Counted from the first letter of the stretch, positions 1-8,252 are shown. The stretch is DNA of 22,636 nucleotides from RGIG5612 sp964579345 (GCA_964579345.1 CAZOHB010000024.1:1-22636), one strand, 5' to 3'. Notes: generated from the sequence alone by a model not told the origin. Numbers and translations: made by a program.

Positions 1-92
1 GCGGTTGAGTATTTCGGATCCGGTGGAAACCCGGAAGGCGCGTCTTAGCGCCAGCGGGGTCAAGAAGAGCTGGGACATAGCTGGCGGCAGGA
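1..92 (+). repeat. Structured intergenic repeat, left copy (truncated by window edge)
   Basis: This stretch downstream of rseP shares an exact 23-nt core (66-88, beginning AGAGCTGGGACATAGC) with the reverse strand of 1470-1492. The similarity extends leftwards through TAGCGCCA, a GGGG/GAGG block and GCGGTT. The local hairpin GGCGC(38-42)/GCGCC differs in sequence from its counterpart in the other copy yet keeps the pairing, as does an outer ACCC/GGGT pair. The beginning of the element lies outside the window. No protein-coding potential is seen in 1-114. Confidence 0.6.
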
Positions 93-114
93 AAGATCTT
101 TTCATTTAAAATAA

Positions 115-1431
115 TTAGAAGAATTTCAGTACATCATTTACCAAAACGACGACCGCCAGGATCATGATCAGTACAGCACCAACCATGGTGATAATGCCTT
201 CGTATTTCTTCTGCATCGGTTTGCGGCGGATTGCTTCTATGATCAGAAGCAGGAACTTGCCGCCGTCCAGAGCCGGAAGCGGAAGCAGGTTCAAAACGCC
301 GAGGTTCGTACTCAGAAGGATCACGATGCTGAACATGTTCATCAGCGTAACCAGGAATCCGGACGGCGCGGACGCATCATAGGTCGTTCCGATGACTTCC
401 ACGATTCCCACAGGTCCGGAAAGCATATCCAGAGATCCTTTTCCGGAGAACAGGATACCCAGACTCTTAAAGACGGATTTGATCTGATATCCGAGCTCTG
501 CAAAGCTGTATTTCAGTGTTCCGCCGACTCCGGTCTTGACATTGTCCATGTTGTAGGAAAAGCCGAGCCGATAAGCTTTGGACTCCTGCGGGGTCACCGA
601 CACCGTTTTTTCTCCTCCGTGATGAAGCACCGTCAGCTCCAGTTTTTCCGCCGTTAATTCATGGTCTGCAAAATACTTTTCCAGTTCGGAGCCGGAAGCT
701 ATTTTCGTTCCATTGATGGAAGTGATCACATCACCTTTTTCCAGACCAGCTGCAGCGAGCGGACTCTCCTCTGAGATCTCCGCGATCTCTGCAGGTGCAT
801 CGTTTGCATAATAAGAAAGTCCGATCACATAAAAGGTATATTCTTTCGGCGTCACACTGACCTTGTGTTTTTCGCCATCCCGTTCATAAGTGATATCGAC
901 CGGTTTGTTTGCCTCCGTTGGATTGACATAGGTTTCGAGATAGATCTCACGGCCGAAATTGATCGGTTCTCCGTTGTAGTTGGTGATCAGATCGCCCTCC
1001 CGGACGCCTGCCTCATACATCGGAGAATCTTCGGCTACATAGGTTACCGTTGCCGGATCATAGCCGTTCGTGCTGATAACGATCACCGCAAGCACAAAGG
1101 CCAGCAGAAAATTGAAAAACGGTCCGGCAAGGGTTATGCTCATCCGTGCCCAGACAGACTTTCTGTCATAGGATCTTTCATCATCCGTTCCGTCATCCTC
1201 ATCTTCGAGCATGCCGAGCATCTGGCAGGAACCGCCGAACGGTATTGCCTTCCAGGAAAACCGGGTGCCGCTCTTTTTACTGACATGAGAGACGATCCGC
1301 GGACCGAAGCCGATGGAGAATTCCTTGACAAAGACGCCGTTTTTCCGGGCGACGATAAAGTGGCCGAATTCATGGACGACGATCAATATTCCTAAAATGA
1401 TAATTGCTAAAATAATACTTACTACGCTCAT
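115..1431 (-). CDS. rseP: RseP/RasP family site-2 zinc metalloprotease
   Basis: Intramembrane protease that cleaves membrane-embedded anti-sigma factors and leftover signal peptides (family knowledge). The 438-residue product has the zinc-binding motif HEFGH at residues 20-24 inside the first membrane segment. The third-ligand motif NLLPLPALDGG lies near the C-terminus, followed by a last hydrophobic helix. Two PDZ-like segments are visible (about residues 125-205 and 210-285, with AGVREGDLI and AGLEKGDVI loops). This resembles the two-PDZ form rather than the shorter Bacillus RasP. It is the last gene of the pyrH-frr-uppS-cdsA-dxr-rseP series in this window. A 182-nt spacer holding a structured repeat separates it from dxr, and its only Shine-Dalgarno-like sequence (GGGAG) is unusually far from the ATG, so the start is slightly uncertain. 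Confidence 0.95.
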   Translation of the reverse strand: MSVVSIILAIIILGILIVVHEFGHFIVARKNGVFVKEFSIGFGPRIVSHVSKKSGTRFSWKAIPFGGSCQMLGMLEDEDDGTDDERSYDRKSVWARMSITLAGPFFNFLLAFVLAVIVISTNGYDPATVTYVAEDSPMYEAGVREGDLITNYNGEPINFGREIYLETYVNPTEANKPVDITYERDGEKHKVSVTPKEYTFYVIGLSYYANDAPAEIAEISEESPLAAAGLEKGDVITSINGTKIASGSELEKYFADHELTAEKLELTVLHHGGEKTVSVTPQESKAYRLGFSYNMDNVKTGVGGTLKYSFAELGYQIKSVFKSLGILFSGKGSLDMLSGPVGIVEVIGTTYDASAPSGFLVTLMNMFSIVILLSTNLGVLNLLPLPALDGGKFLLLIIEAIRRKPMQKKYEGIITMVGAVLIMILAVVVLVNDVLKFF

Positions 1432-1450
1432 AAATGATTGTTATTCTCCC

Positions 1451-1579
1451 GGCTGAATCGATTTTCCCCGCCGCCAGCTATGTCCCAGCTCTCAGTACCC
1501 TCGTTGGCGCTACCAACGCGCACTCGGGTACATGAACCGCTGGCGCAGGCGGCTGTAAGGAAGGAAAACCGATTCAGCC
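1451..1579 (-). repeat. 129-bp palindromic structured repeat (MITE-like) between dxr and rseP
   Basis: The element is bounded by near-perfect terminal inverted repeats, GGCTGAATCGATTTTCC (1451-1467) and GGAAAACCGATTCAGCC (1563-1579), complementary at 16 of 17 positions. Nested inside are GCCGCC/GGCGGC, GTACCC/GGGTAC and CGTTGG/CCAACG pairings, so either strand can fold into one long branched hairpin. A second copy in the opposite orientation lies at 1-92. No ORF is present. It sits within the dxr-rseP transcript, so it is transcribed. It could be a non-autonomous mobile repeat or a structured RNA; I do not recognise the family. Confidence 0.7.
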
Positions 1580-1613
1580 TTGATTTACACTCCTGATTCA
1601 AATACTAATATAA

Positions 1614-2765
1614 TTACTGTCCCATTATTGTCTCACCGATTGTGATGATCTCTTCCAGGGTCGGGTCCGGGAGCACGGTATGGGCATTCATTGCGTTCTC
1701 GATGCTGTCTGCGATCTCAAGGTAGCTGATCTTTCCGGCAACAAAGTCCGCAACGGCTTTTTCGTTTGCTGCGTTGAACACGGTCGGAAGTGAGCCGCCT
1801 GTCCGGATCGCACGGTACGCAAGCGCGAGCGCTTTAAAATTTTCCAGATCCGGTGCTTCAAATGTCAGGGAGCCAAGTTCAAATAAGTCAACCCGTTTTC
1901 CTGCAAGCGGTCTGCGTTCCGGATACATCAGCGCATACTGGATCGGAAGCTTCATATCCGGTGTGCCGAGCTGAGCGATGATCGCTCCGTCTTTAAACTG
2001 GACTGCGGAATGGACGATGCTCTGCGGCTGTACAACGACCTGGATCCGGTCAGGATCGACATCAAACAGCCATTTCGCTTCCATTACTTCCAGACCTTTA
2101 TTCGCCAGCGTCGAGGAATCGATCGTTACCTTCTGCCCCATCGACCAGTTCGGATGCTTCAGCGCGTCCGCAAGCGTTACTTTTTCCAGTCTTTCACGGG
2201 TAAATCCCCGGAATGGTCCGCCGGAAGCGGTCAGCAGGATCTTGTCGATTTCATTGCCCTGCTCTCCGTTCAGACACTGAAAGATCGCACTGTGTTCCGA
2301 GTCTACAGGATAAATGTTAACGCCCTGTGTCTTTGCCGCATCCATGATCCGTTTCCCGGCACAGACAAGCGTTTCTTTATTCGCAAGCGCCAGATCTTTC
2401 CCCGCCATGATCGCTGCCATTGCAGGCCGGATCCCGACCATGCCGACAACCGCGCCTACGGTGATCTGCGCACTTTCAAAAGCAGCCGTTTCACAAAGGC
2501 CTTCCATCCCGCTTGTAATCCGCAGGCTGCTCCGGACTCTGCCCTCCGGATCTTTCTGTTTCAAAAGATCCATCAGCGGCGCTTCCTTTTTTTCATCATA
2601 AACGCAAACAAGTTTTGGAGAAAACTCCAAAATCTGTTCTGCTAATAGTTCAATATTCTGATTTCCGCTTAACGCTTCCACCGCAAGATCCGGATTTGCA
2701 CGGACAACTTCGAGCGTCTGTGTACCGATCGAGCCGGTGGAGCCTAATACCGATATGTTTTTCAT
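1614..2765 (-). CDS. dxr: 1-deoxy-D-xylulose 5-phosphate reductoisomerase
   Basis: Catalyses NADPH-dependent rearrangement and reduction of DXP to 2-C-methyl-D-erythritol 4-phosphate, the committed step of the MEP isoprenoid pathway. The 383-residue length is normal for the family. The N-terminal dinucleotide-binding motif GSTGSIGTQTL is at residues 8-18. The metal/substrate segment VDSEHSAIFQCL and the loop SGGPFRGF are intact, as is the conserved MEAKWLF segment. Start ATG is preceded by AAGGGG at good spacing. It follows cdsA at a short distance on the same strand. Its product feeds the isoprenoid precursor pool used by UppS two genes upstream. Confidence 0.97.
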   Translation of the reverse strand: MKNISVLGSTGSIGTQTLEVVRANPDLAVEALSGNQNIELLAEQILEFSPKLVCVYDEKKEAPLMDLLKQKDPEGRVRSSLRITSGMEGLCETAAFESAQITVGAVVGMVGIRPAMAAIMAGKDLALANKETLVCAGKRIMDAAKTQGVNIYPVDSEHSAIFQCLNGEQGNEIDKILLTASGGPFRGFTRERLEKVTLADALKHPNWSMGQKVTIDSSTLANKGLEVMEAKWLFDVDPDRIQVVVQPQSIVHSAVQFKDGAIIAQLGTPDMKLPIQYALMYPERRPLAGKRVDLFELGSLTFEAPDLENFKALALAYRAIRTGGSLPTVFNAANEKAVADFVAGKISYLEIADSIENAMNAHTVLPDPTLEEIITIGETIMGQ

Positions 2766-2822
2766 ATTCCCCTTTTCTTCTCAAAGAGAGACCGGCTTTT
2801 CCTTCCGGATTGCCGGCCAGTT

Positions 2823-3701
2823 TCAGTTAATAATGTTGATGTAGATCGTGATAAAAAAGATGATCGGAGAAACCATGATCACGCTGTCGAAACGGTCCAG
2901 GATGCCTCCGTGCCCCGGGATCAGCTTTCCGTAATCTTTGATGCCGACCTTTCGTTTGATTGCCGATGCCGCAAGGTCGCCGATCTGGCTGGCTGCTGCG
3001 GCGAAGATACAGATCACACCGAAAGCCAACGGAGCTGCCTCAACATCCGGAACATATTTCTGCACAATAAATCCGTAAATCACACCAAGTACGACAGATC
3101 CGACGATTCCTCCGATGGCGCCTTCCACACTTTTCTTCGGGCTGAGTTTCGGAACAAACGGATGCTTTCCGAACAGCATTCCGACCAGATAAGCGAAGAT
3201 ATCGCATCCCCAGCTCGAGAGGATCACCAGCCAGACAAGATAAGCGCCTGACGGCGGGTGAATTCTTATGATATACATAAAAGAAAGCGCTACGCCGACA
3301 TAAAAGACATTGAAGAAACCTGCAAATGTCTGCTCCAGCCTATACCGCGGATAAGTCAGGACGAATACCGCCAAATCCGCGACCAGAAGGACCGCAAAGA
3401 TCAGCAATGTGTATTCGATCGAACCGTTGTAAACGATCAAAAGGATGTAGTATGCGATCGTCGCAAGATATCCGACCCAGGCAAATACGCCCCAGTTTAA
3501 CTGCAGGGCACGGTTGAATTCGAACTGCCCTACCAGAGCCAGTGCAAGCAGGAAGCCCCACATCACATAGCCGCCCAGAACAAAAACCGCTACCAGAACC
3601 ACAGTCATTACAATCCCGCTTGCGGTCCGTACCCAAAAGCTTTTATTCCGGAGCAGCCCCTTGCTCCGATCGTCTGTTAATTCTTCTTTCTTCTTTTCCA
3701 T
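2823..3701 (-). CDS. cdsA: Phosphatidate cytidylyltransferase (CDP-diglyceride synthase)
   Basis: Makes CDP-diacylglycerol from phosphatidic acid and CTP at the cytoplasmic membrane, the branch point of phospholipid synthesis. The 292-residue protein is hydrophobic, with about seven to eight membrane segments. It carries the CdsA signature near the C-terminus: SAIKRKVGIKDYG followed by IPGHGGILDRFD. The preceding KKSVEGAIGG loop is also typical. The first about 25 residues are charged (MEKKKEELTDDRSKG). The ATG follows AGGA. It lies 36 nt downstream of uppS in the same orientation, the standard firmicute order. Confidence 0.96.
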   Translation of the reverse strand: MEKKKEELTDDRSKGLLRNKSFWVRTASGIVMTVVLVAVFVLGGYVMWGFLLALALVGQFEFNRALQLNWGVFAWVGYLATIAYYILLIVYNGSIEYTLLIFAVLLVADLAVFVLTYPRYRLEQTFAGFFNVFYVGVALSFMYIIRIHPPSGAYLVWLVILSSWGCDIFAYLVGMLFGKHPFVPKLSPKKSVEGAIGGIVGSVVLGVIYGFIVQKYVPDVEAAPLAFGVICIFAAAASQIGDLAASAIKRKVGIKDYGKLIPGHGGILDRFDSVIMVSPIIFFITIYINIIN

Positions 3702-3737
3702 AATTCCTGTTACTGCTACTGCTGCCGTCCCCGGCCC

Positions 3738-4460
3738 TTATTTGGTAAGACCGCCGAATCTGCGGTCACGACCGTTGTATTTTTCGATGGCTTTTATAAG
3801 CTCTTCCCGATTGAAGTCCGGCCACGGAACATCCGTAAAATAAAACTCCGTGTAAGCCAGCTGCCACATCAGGAAATTGGAAAGCCTCTCCTCCCCGCTT
3901 GTCCGGATCAGAAGATCCGGATCCGGGATATCCGCTGTGTCTAAATAAGACTCCAGCAGCTTTTCATCGATCTGATTGATATCAGTGATCTTTCCGGCTT
4001 TCTCGTCCGCCACCAGGGCTCTGACAGCGCGGACGATCTCATCCCTGGAACCATAGTTCATTGCGATCTGGAATGAGATCCCCGTATTGTTTTTCGTCGT
4101 ATTCTCCAGGTTGTATATCGCGTCAATGATATCGGGACTCAGCTTTGTTTTGTCTCCGATAATTCTTGCACGCACATTATTTTTCATGCACTTTTCCAGA
4201 GAGCTTACCAGATATCTCCGGAAAAGATCCATGATCACTTTAACTTCTTCATAAGGACGTGCCCAGTTTTCCGTGGAAAACGCATAGACCGTAAAATACT
4301 CCACGCCAAGATCGTCCGCATCCTCCAGGACCTGCTCAAGGACTTTGGCTCCTTTCGCATGTCCGTAGGTACGCGGTTTATGGCGTTTTTTTGCCCATCT
4401 TCCGTTGCCGTCCATAATGACCGCTATATGCCGCGGGATCTTAAGCTCTTTATGTTCCAT
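3738..4460 (-). CDS. uppS: Isoprenyl transferase (undecaprenyl diphosphate synthase)
   Basis: Cis-prenyltransferase that extends farnesyl-PP with isopentenyl-PP to the C55 lipid carrier for peptidoglycan and wall polymers. The signature HIAVIMDGNGRWA is near the N-terminus, with the catalytic Asp in MDGNGRW. FSTENWARP and the C-terminal RTSGEERLSNFLMWQ block are intact, followed by the FYFTDVPWPDF motif. I chose the ATG at 4458-4460 (MEHKELKIP...), not a GTG three codons upstream, because CGGAG sits 8 nt before this ATG and overlaps the GTG. The result is 240 residues, normal for the family. frr lies 19 nt upstream. Confidence 0.95.
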   Translation of the reverse strand: MEHKELKIPRHIAVIMDGNGRWAKKRHKPRTYGHAKGAKVLEQVLEDADDLGVEYFTVYAFSTENWARPYEEVKVIMDLFRRYLVSSLEKCMKNNVRARIIGDKTKLSPDIIDAIYNLENTTKNNTGISFQIAMNYGSRDEIVRAVRALVADEKAGKITDINQIDEKLLESYLDTADIPDPDLLIRTSGEERLSNFLMWQLAYTEFYFTDVPWPDFNREELIKAIEKYNGRDRRFGGLTK

Positions 4461-4479
4461 CTCAGGCACTCCGTCAGAA

Positions 4480-5034
4480 TTAGACAGTCATGATCTCGTC
4501 TGTCTTAACTGCGACTGCTTTATCAATATCGGCAATGAACTTGTCTGTCAGTTTCTGCATATCGTCTTCTAAATCCTTGCCTTCATCTTCGGAGATCTCT
4601 CCCGCTTTTGCGATTTTCTTGAAGACATCGATGCCGTCTCTGCGGATGTTACGGATCGCAACCTTCGCGTCCTCGCCGCGTTTCTTTACGTCTTTCGCAA
4701 GTTCTTTTCTGCGCTCCTCGGTCAGCTCAGGGAATACCAGGCGGATATTCTTTCCATCGTTTGACGGATTGATACCGATATCAGAAGCATTGATCGCACG
4801 CTCGATCTCCTTAACCATTTTCGGCTCCCACGGAGAGATCACGATACATTTCGGTTCCGGAACCGAGATATTTCCAACCTGCTGAAGCGGAGTCGGGGTT
4901 CCATAATAGTCAACGGTGATCTTATCCAGGATATGCGGATTTGCTCTGCCTGCACGGATACCGACAAAGTCCTTCTCCATGCTGTCCAGTGTTTTCGTCA
5001 TTTTTTCTTCGTATTTAGCAACTCTCTCGTTCAT
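4480..5034 (-). CDS. frr: Ribosome recycling factor
   Basis: Acts with EF-G to split the post-termination ribosome complex. The 184-residue product matches the usual 185. Hallmarks include GRANPHILDKITVDYYGTPTPL, ISPWEPKMVKEIERAI and the RRDG-containing helix near the C-terminus. Alternating charged helices of the tRNA-mimic coiled-coil domain are obvious. The ATG is preceded by AAGGAAGG. Located 40 nt downstream of pyrH, the near-universal bacterial arrangement. Confidence 0.97.
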   Translation of the reverse strand: MNERVAKYEEKMTKTLDSMEKDFVGIRAGRANPHILDKITVDYYGTPTPLQQVGNISVPEPKCIVISPWEPKMVKEIERAINASDIGINPSNDGKNIRLVFPELTEERRKELAKDVKKRGEDAKVAIRNIRRDGIDVFKKIAKAGEISEDEGKDLEDDMQKLTDKFIADIDKAVAVKTDEIMTV

Positions 5035-5074
5035 GATTATATCCTTCCTTCTCTTCTATAATTCAGTAAAACCG

Positions 5075-5866
5075 TTATTTATCCAATACAACATCCGTTC
5101 CGTTGAAACGGCTGCCTAAAGCTTTTACGATCGAATCCTTCTCTTTCAGAGCAAAGATACGCATCGGGATCTGATGCTCATCCAGAAGTGCGGATGCCGT
5201 GAGGTCGATAACTCCGAGTTTGCGCTCAACCACTTCGTGGATCGAGATCTTTTTGAATTTCTTTGCGTCCGGATTTTTCGCCGGATCACTGTCATAAACG
5301 CCGTCGATATTTTTCGCCGCAAGGATCAGGTCCGCATTCATCTCCATTGCCCGGAGAACAACTCCTGTATCAGTCGAGAAGTACGGATGTCCTGTTCCGC
5401 CTGCGAAGAAAACGGCTCTTCCTTCTTTCATATATTCATTTGCCTTGTCTTTACTGAAGACCTCAGTAAACGTGCTGACCGGCCACGGGGTAAAGATCGC
5501 CGTCCTGATTCCGGCTGCACGGAAGTGCTCGGAAACATAGATACAGTTCATGACGGTTGCAAGCATGCCGATCGAATCCGACTTCGGACGATCGATCTGA
5601 AGGTTGCTCTTTCCGCGCCAGATATTTCCACCGCCGATCACGATGCCGACATCGATTCCGCTTTTCAGGATCTTCTTTACCTGAAGGGCGATTCTTCCGA
5701 TTTCCGCTTCGTCATATCCGCCGCCTTCTGCAGCAAGCGCTTCACCGCTTAATTTTAAAAGGATCCTTTTATACTTTTTCGTCTCCTCCTTTTTCGGCTT
5801 TGCTGTCTTAACCGCGCCTGCTTTGATCGCCGCCTTTGCTGCTGTCTTTCCAATTCCAGTGCTCAT
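5075..5866 (-). CDS. pyrH: UMP kinase with Lys/Ala-rich N-terminal extension
   Basis: Hexameric bacterial UMP kinase (UMP + ATP to UDP + ADP), part of de novo pyrimidine nucleotide synthesis. The amino-acid kinase fold is shown by YKRILLKLSGEAL, GIVIGGGNIWRG, the GTGHPYFSTDTG loop and NIDGVYDSDP. The family core begins near residue 32. The preceding about 31 residues (MSTGIGKTAAKAAIKAGAV...) are a basic, low-complexity extension. It seems genuine because AAAGGAG sits at ideal distance before this ATG and no comparable site precedes the core. First gene of the housekeeping cluster here; its usual upstream neighbour tsf lies about 16.6 kb away. Confidence 0.96.
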   Translation of the reverse strand: MSTGIGKTAAKAAIKAGAVKTAKPKKEETKKYKRILLKLSGEALAAEGGGYDEAEIGRIALQVKKILKSGIDVGIVIGGGNIWRGKSNLQIDRPKSDSIGMLATVMNCIYVSEHFRAAGIRTAIFTPWPVSTFTEVFSKDKANEYMKEGRAVFFAGGTGHPYFSTDTGVVLRAMEMNADLILAAKNIDGVYDSDPAKNPDAKKFKKISIHEVVERKLGVIDLTASALLDEHQIPMRIFALKEKDSIVKALGSRFNGTDVVLDK

Positions 5867-5904
5867 ATGTTTCTCCTTTACGATTTTGAACGTTCATACC
5901 GGCA

Positions 5905-5933
5905 ATTATTTTATCATACTCCGTTCTTTTAGA
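5905..5933 (-). promoter_or_regulatory. Possible promoter for pyrH
   Basis: On the minus strand a TAAAAT -10-like box lies 17 nt after a weak TTTTCT -35-like box, just ahead of the pyrH leader. The -10 is good and the -35 poor. No terminator is visible between the tetR-like gene and pyrH, so read-through from upstream is also possible. Confidence 0.25.
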
Positions 5934-5937
5934 AAAC

Positions 5938-6549
5938 CTATAACTGCTCTTTGAAGACCTTGAAAAGTCCCTCCCTCATCATATCGTCGAACAGAATATA
6001 AAACTCTTTTTTGGTGATCACGTAGTCATTCGCCAGCCACCAGCGAACGGAAACAAGGTGATTGTAGGCAAAGAGGTTTGCGAACAGCGATGCTTTGAAA
6101 AACTTTTCCTGATCGGTCCGGATTTCCGGATGATGAACGATGCTTCGTTTCAGAATGTTCTCGGAAACCACTTCGATCATCTCGTCAAAAATATTCCGGT
6201 CAATCTGTGCCGTCCACAGAATCTCATAGATATCCCTGCGGGAAATAATAAAGTCTACCGTTTTGCGGAACGGCATCTTAAACTGGTCCTCATTGATCGA
6301 CTCCGGATCGGCATCTACAAACACGACATCATTCTCGCGGCGGAATTCATCCATGATCCTCGAGATATAATTGTCCAGCAGATCAAATTTATCTCTGTAG
6401 TGTTTATAAAACGTTGTCCGGTTGATTCTTGCCGTTTCGCACAGCATGCCCACCGTGATCTTGTTGAACGGTGTTTTTTTCAGGCTCTCCAAAAGGGCAA
6501 GATCAATGCTTTCCAGAGTTTTTATTACGCGCAGATCTTCTTTCGCCAT
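5938..6549 (-). CDS. TetR/AcrR family transcriptional regulator
   Basis: A 203-residue one-component repressor-type protein. The N-terminal helix-turn-helix is clear: FNKITVGMLCETARINRTTFYKHYRDK at about residues 28-54, with the canonical TFYKHY recognition helix. The remaining all-helical part is the ligand/dimer domain and resembles the TetR C-terminal type with a terminal MREGLF helix. The ATG is preceded by GGGGGAAG. It is divergent from the MATE gene across a 194-nt AT-rich intergenic region with a small palindrome, so it probably controls that transporter and itself. The ligand cannot be deduced. Confidence 0.9.
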   Translation of the reverse strand: MAKEDLRVIKTLESIDLALLESLKKTPFNKITVGMLCETARINRTTFYKHYRDKFDLLDNYISRIMDEFRRENDVVFVDADPESINEDQFKMPFRKTVDFIISRRDIYEILWTAQIDRNIFDEMIEVVSENILKRSIVHHPEIRTDQEKFFKASLFANLFAYNHLVSVRWWLANDYVITKKEFYILFDDMMREGLFKVFKEQL

Positions 6550-6611
6550 AATTCTTCCCCCATCAATACACGTTGTTGTTTATGCTACATATGTTTTGAA
6601 ACTATAATATC

Positions 6612-6623
6612 ATCTTTTAAGAT
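6612..6623. promoter_or_regulatory. Candidate TetR operator in the divergent tetR/MATE intergenic region
   Basis: Perfect 12-nt palindrome ATCTTTTAAGAT within an AT-rich block (6601-6640) that also has outer TAATAT/ATATTA arms. Minus-strand TATTAT and plus-strand TATATT -10-like boxes lie around it, so a repressor bound here could block both promoters. This is inferred from position and symmetry only. Confidence 0.4.
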
Positions 6624-6743
6624 AATGTGATAGTATATTAAGCAACATTTTTTGATTTTTTTGTTTATTTAGCTGCTATTCGAAACTGCGACAATTCCTG
6701 TCGGATCCGGCTCTGAACAGCAGCCTTTTATTCGAGGTTTCAC

Positions 6744-8165
6744 ATGCAAAAAGGATCTTTTTTTACAAAAGACAAGTTTTTTTATCGCAATATGTTCAGT
6801 ATGCTTGCGTTTGTCGCGCTACAGAACATTGTCGCTTATTCCGTCAATATGGCGGACAATATCATGCTTGGAACGTATTCCCAGGCTGCACTTTCCGGCG
6901 CTGCTACCGTTAATCAGGTCTTCTTTATTATTCAGCAGTTTGCGATTTCCTTTGGTAATGCGCTGGTTGCGCTTGCTGCCCAGTACTGGGGTCAGAAACG
7001 CGTGCGCCCGATCCGCTCCATTACCGGAATCGCACTGAAGATCGGCGCAGCTGTCAGCATCCTTCTGATCCTGGTCTGCGGACTGATCCCGTCGGGTATC
7101 GTTCGCATCTTCACCTTCGATGCAGATATCATTTCCGAGGGAACGAAATACCTGCTGCTGATCATGTGGACCTTCCTTCTGTATATCATCACCAACATCC
7201 TGATGGCGGCCCTTCGCGCGGTCGGCACGGTCAACATCTCGTTCTATATTTCCATCGTTTCGCTTCTGGTGAACGTTGGAATCAATTATGTTTTGATCTT
7301 TGGAAAACTGGGATTTCCGGAAATGGGAATCCGCGGCGCCGCGATCGGAACCCTGATCGCACGAATCCTGGAACTTTTGATCGTTATCGTCTATCTGGCG
7401 AAGTTTGATAAAAAACTGATGCTGTTCCGTAAGCCGGCGGAAGATGCCGATGCGCCAGCCGGAAAGAAAGACTATGCTCTGTCCTGGCTGCTGGAAAACA
7501 ACAGGGGTCTCTGGAAAGATTATGTGAAAGTCTATTTCCCGATCTTCTGTGCAACCGTCCTTTGGGGCGTGTCTGTACCGATGCAGACGGCGATCCTGGG
7601 ACACATGTCGGCAGATGCGATCGCAGCAAACTCGGTTGCTACGACGTTCTATCAGTATCTGAAAGTAATTGTTGTTGCGATGAGTTCGACCAGTGCGGTT
7701 ATGATCGGTCAGGCGATCGGAAAAGGTGATATGGCCCGGATCAAATCCGACGGACGTACCCTTTCCGTGATCGATGTCGGAATCGGTCTGATCCTGGGAA
7801 TCCTGCTGGTCGTATTAAAGAACCCGCTTCTGACTCTTTATGATCTGAATCCGAACGCGCTTCGTCTCGCCGGAAATCTGATCCTGATCATGGCTGTCAT
7901 CATGGTCGGTATGAGCTATCAGATGCCCGTCAGCTTCGGTATTATCCAGGGCGGCGGTGATGCCAAGTTCACAATGGCGATGAATCTGATCTCCACCTGG
8001 TGCATTGTTATGCCGCTTTCCTTTATGGCTGCCTACTGGTGGAAATGGCCGGTCGAATGGGTCGTTGTCGTTGTTCAGTCCGACCAGATCTTCAAGTGTC
8101 TGCCGACCTGGCTGCACTTCCGAAAATACACTTGGATGAAAAAACTCACACGCGGAAACGTGTGA
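6744..8165 (+). CDS. MATE family multidrug/metabolite efflux transporter
   Basis: A 473-residue polytopic membrane protein with roughly twelve hydrophobic segments in two homologous halves. MATE hallmarks are MADNIMLGTYSQAALSGAA in the first half, GTLIARILE before the central loop, and the second-half VPMQTAILGHMSADAIAANS. Members export cationic drugs or metabolites using Na+ or H+ gradients. The ATG is preceded by GAGG. It is divergent from the TetR gene, a common self-regulating efflux pair. It is the only long plus-strand gene here and is followed by hairpin repeats that can serve as its terminator. Confidence 0.93.
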   Translation: MQKGSFFTKDKFFYRNMFSMLAFVALQNIVAYSVNMADNIMLGTYSQAALSGAATVNQVFFIIQQFAISFGNALVALAAQYWGQKRVRPIRSITGIALKIGAAVSILLILVCGLIPSGIVRIFTFDADIISEGTKYLLLIMWTFLLYIITNILMAALRAVGTVNISFYISIVSLLVNVGINYVLIFGKLGFPEMGIRGAAIGTLIARILELLIVIVYLAKFDKKLMLFRKPAEDADAPAGKKDYALSWLLENNRGLWKDYVKVYFPIFCATVLWGVSVPMQTAILGHMSADAIAANSVATTFYQYLKVIVVAMSSTSAVMIGQAIGKGDMARIKSDGRTLSVIDVGIGLILGILLVVLKNPLLTLYDLNPNALRLAGNLILIMAVIMVGMSYQMPVSFGIIQGGGDAKFTMAMNLISTWCIVMPLSFMAAYWWKWPVEWVVVVVQSDQIFKCLPTWLHFRKYTWMKKLTRGNV

Positions 8166-8190
8166 GCAAAATAAAGACAGATTTTTATTT

Positions 8191-8248
8191 AACACAGGGG
8201 ACGGTTCTTTCTGTTCAATTTCGAACACAGGGGACGGTTCCCTGTGTT
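8191..8248 (+). repeat. Pair of GGGGACGGTTC hairpin repeats (REP-like), probable MATE terminator
   Basis: Two direct copies of a 16-nt unit starting ACACAGGGGACG lie at 8192-8207 and 8226-8241. The second forms a perfect 9-bp hairpin, AACACAGGG (8224-8232) with CCCTGTGTT (8240-8248), then TTCTTTT, so it looks like a plus-strand terminator. The first is an imperfect version of the same hairpin. They sit between convergent genes. This motif recalls repeats scattered in many anaerobe genomes and sometimes linked with Y1 (RAYT) transposases; no transposase is present here. Confidence 0.65.
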
Positions 8249-8252
8249 TCTT

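Noticed and set aside
865..1395. Plus-strand ORF of 176 codons antisense to rseP
   Set aside because: Lies entirely opposite a conserved gene, no RBS, low-complexity composition typical of shadow frames.
2010..2645. Plus-strand ORF of 211 codons antisense to dxr
   Set aside because: Antisense shadow of a clear conserved enzyme; no family features or RBS.
6819..7604. Minus-strand ORF of 261 codons opposite the first MATE gene
   Set aside because: His/Asp/Gln-rich translation of the complementary strand of membrane-helix codons; no start signals.
8191..8248. CRISPR array
   Set aside because: Only two copies, self-complementary, spacing too short and no cas genes; better read as REP-like hairpins.
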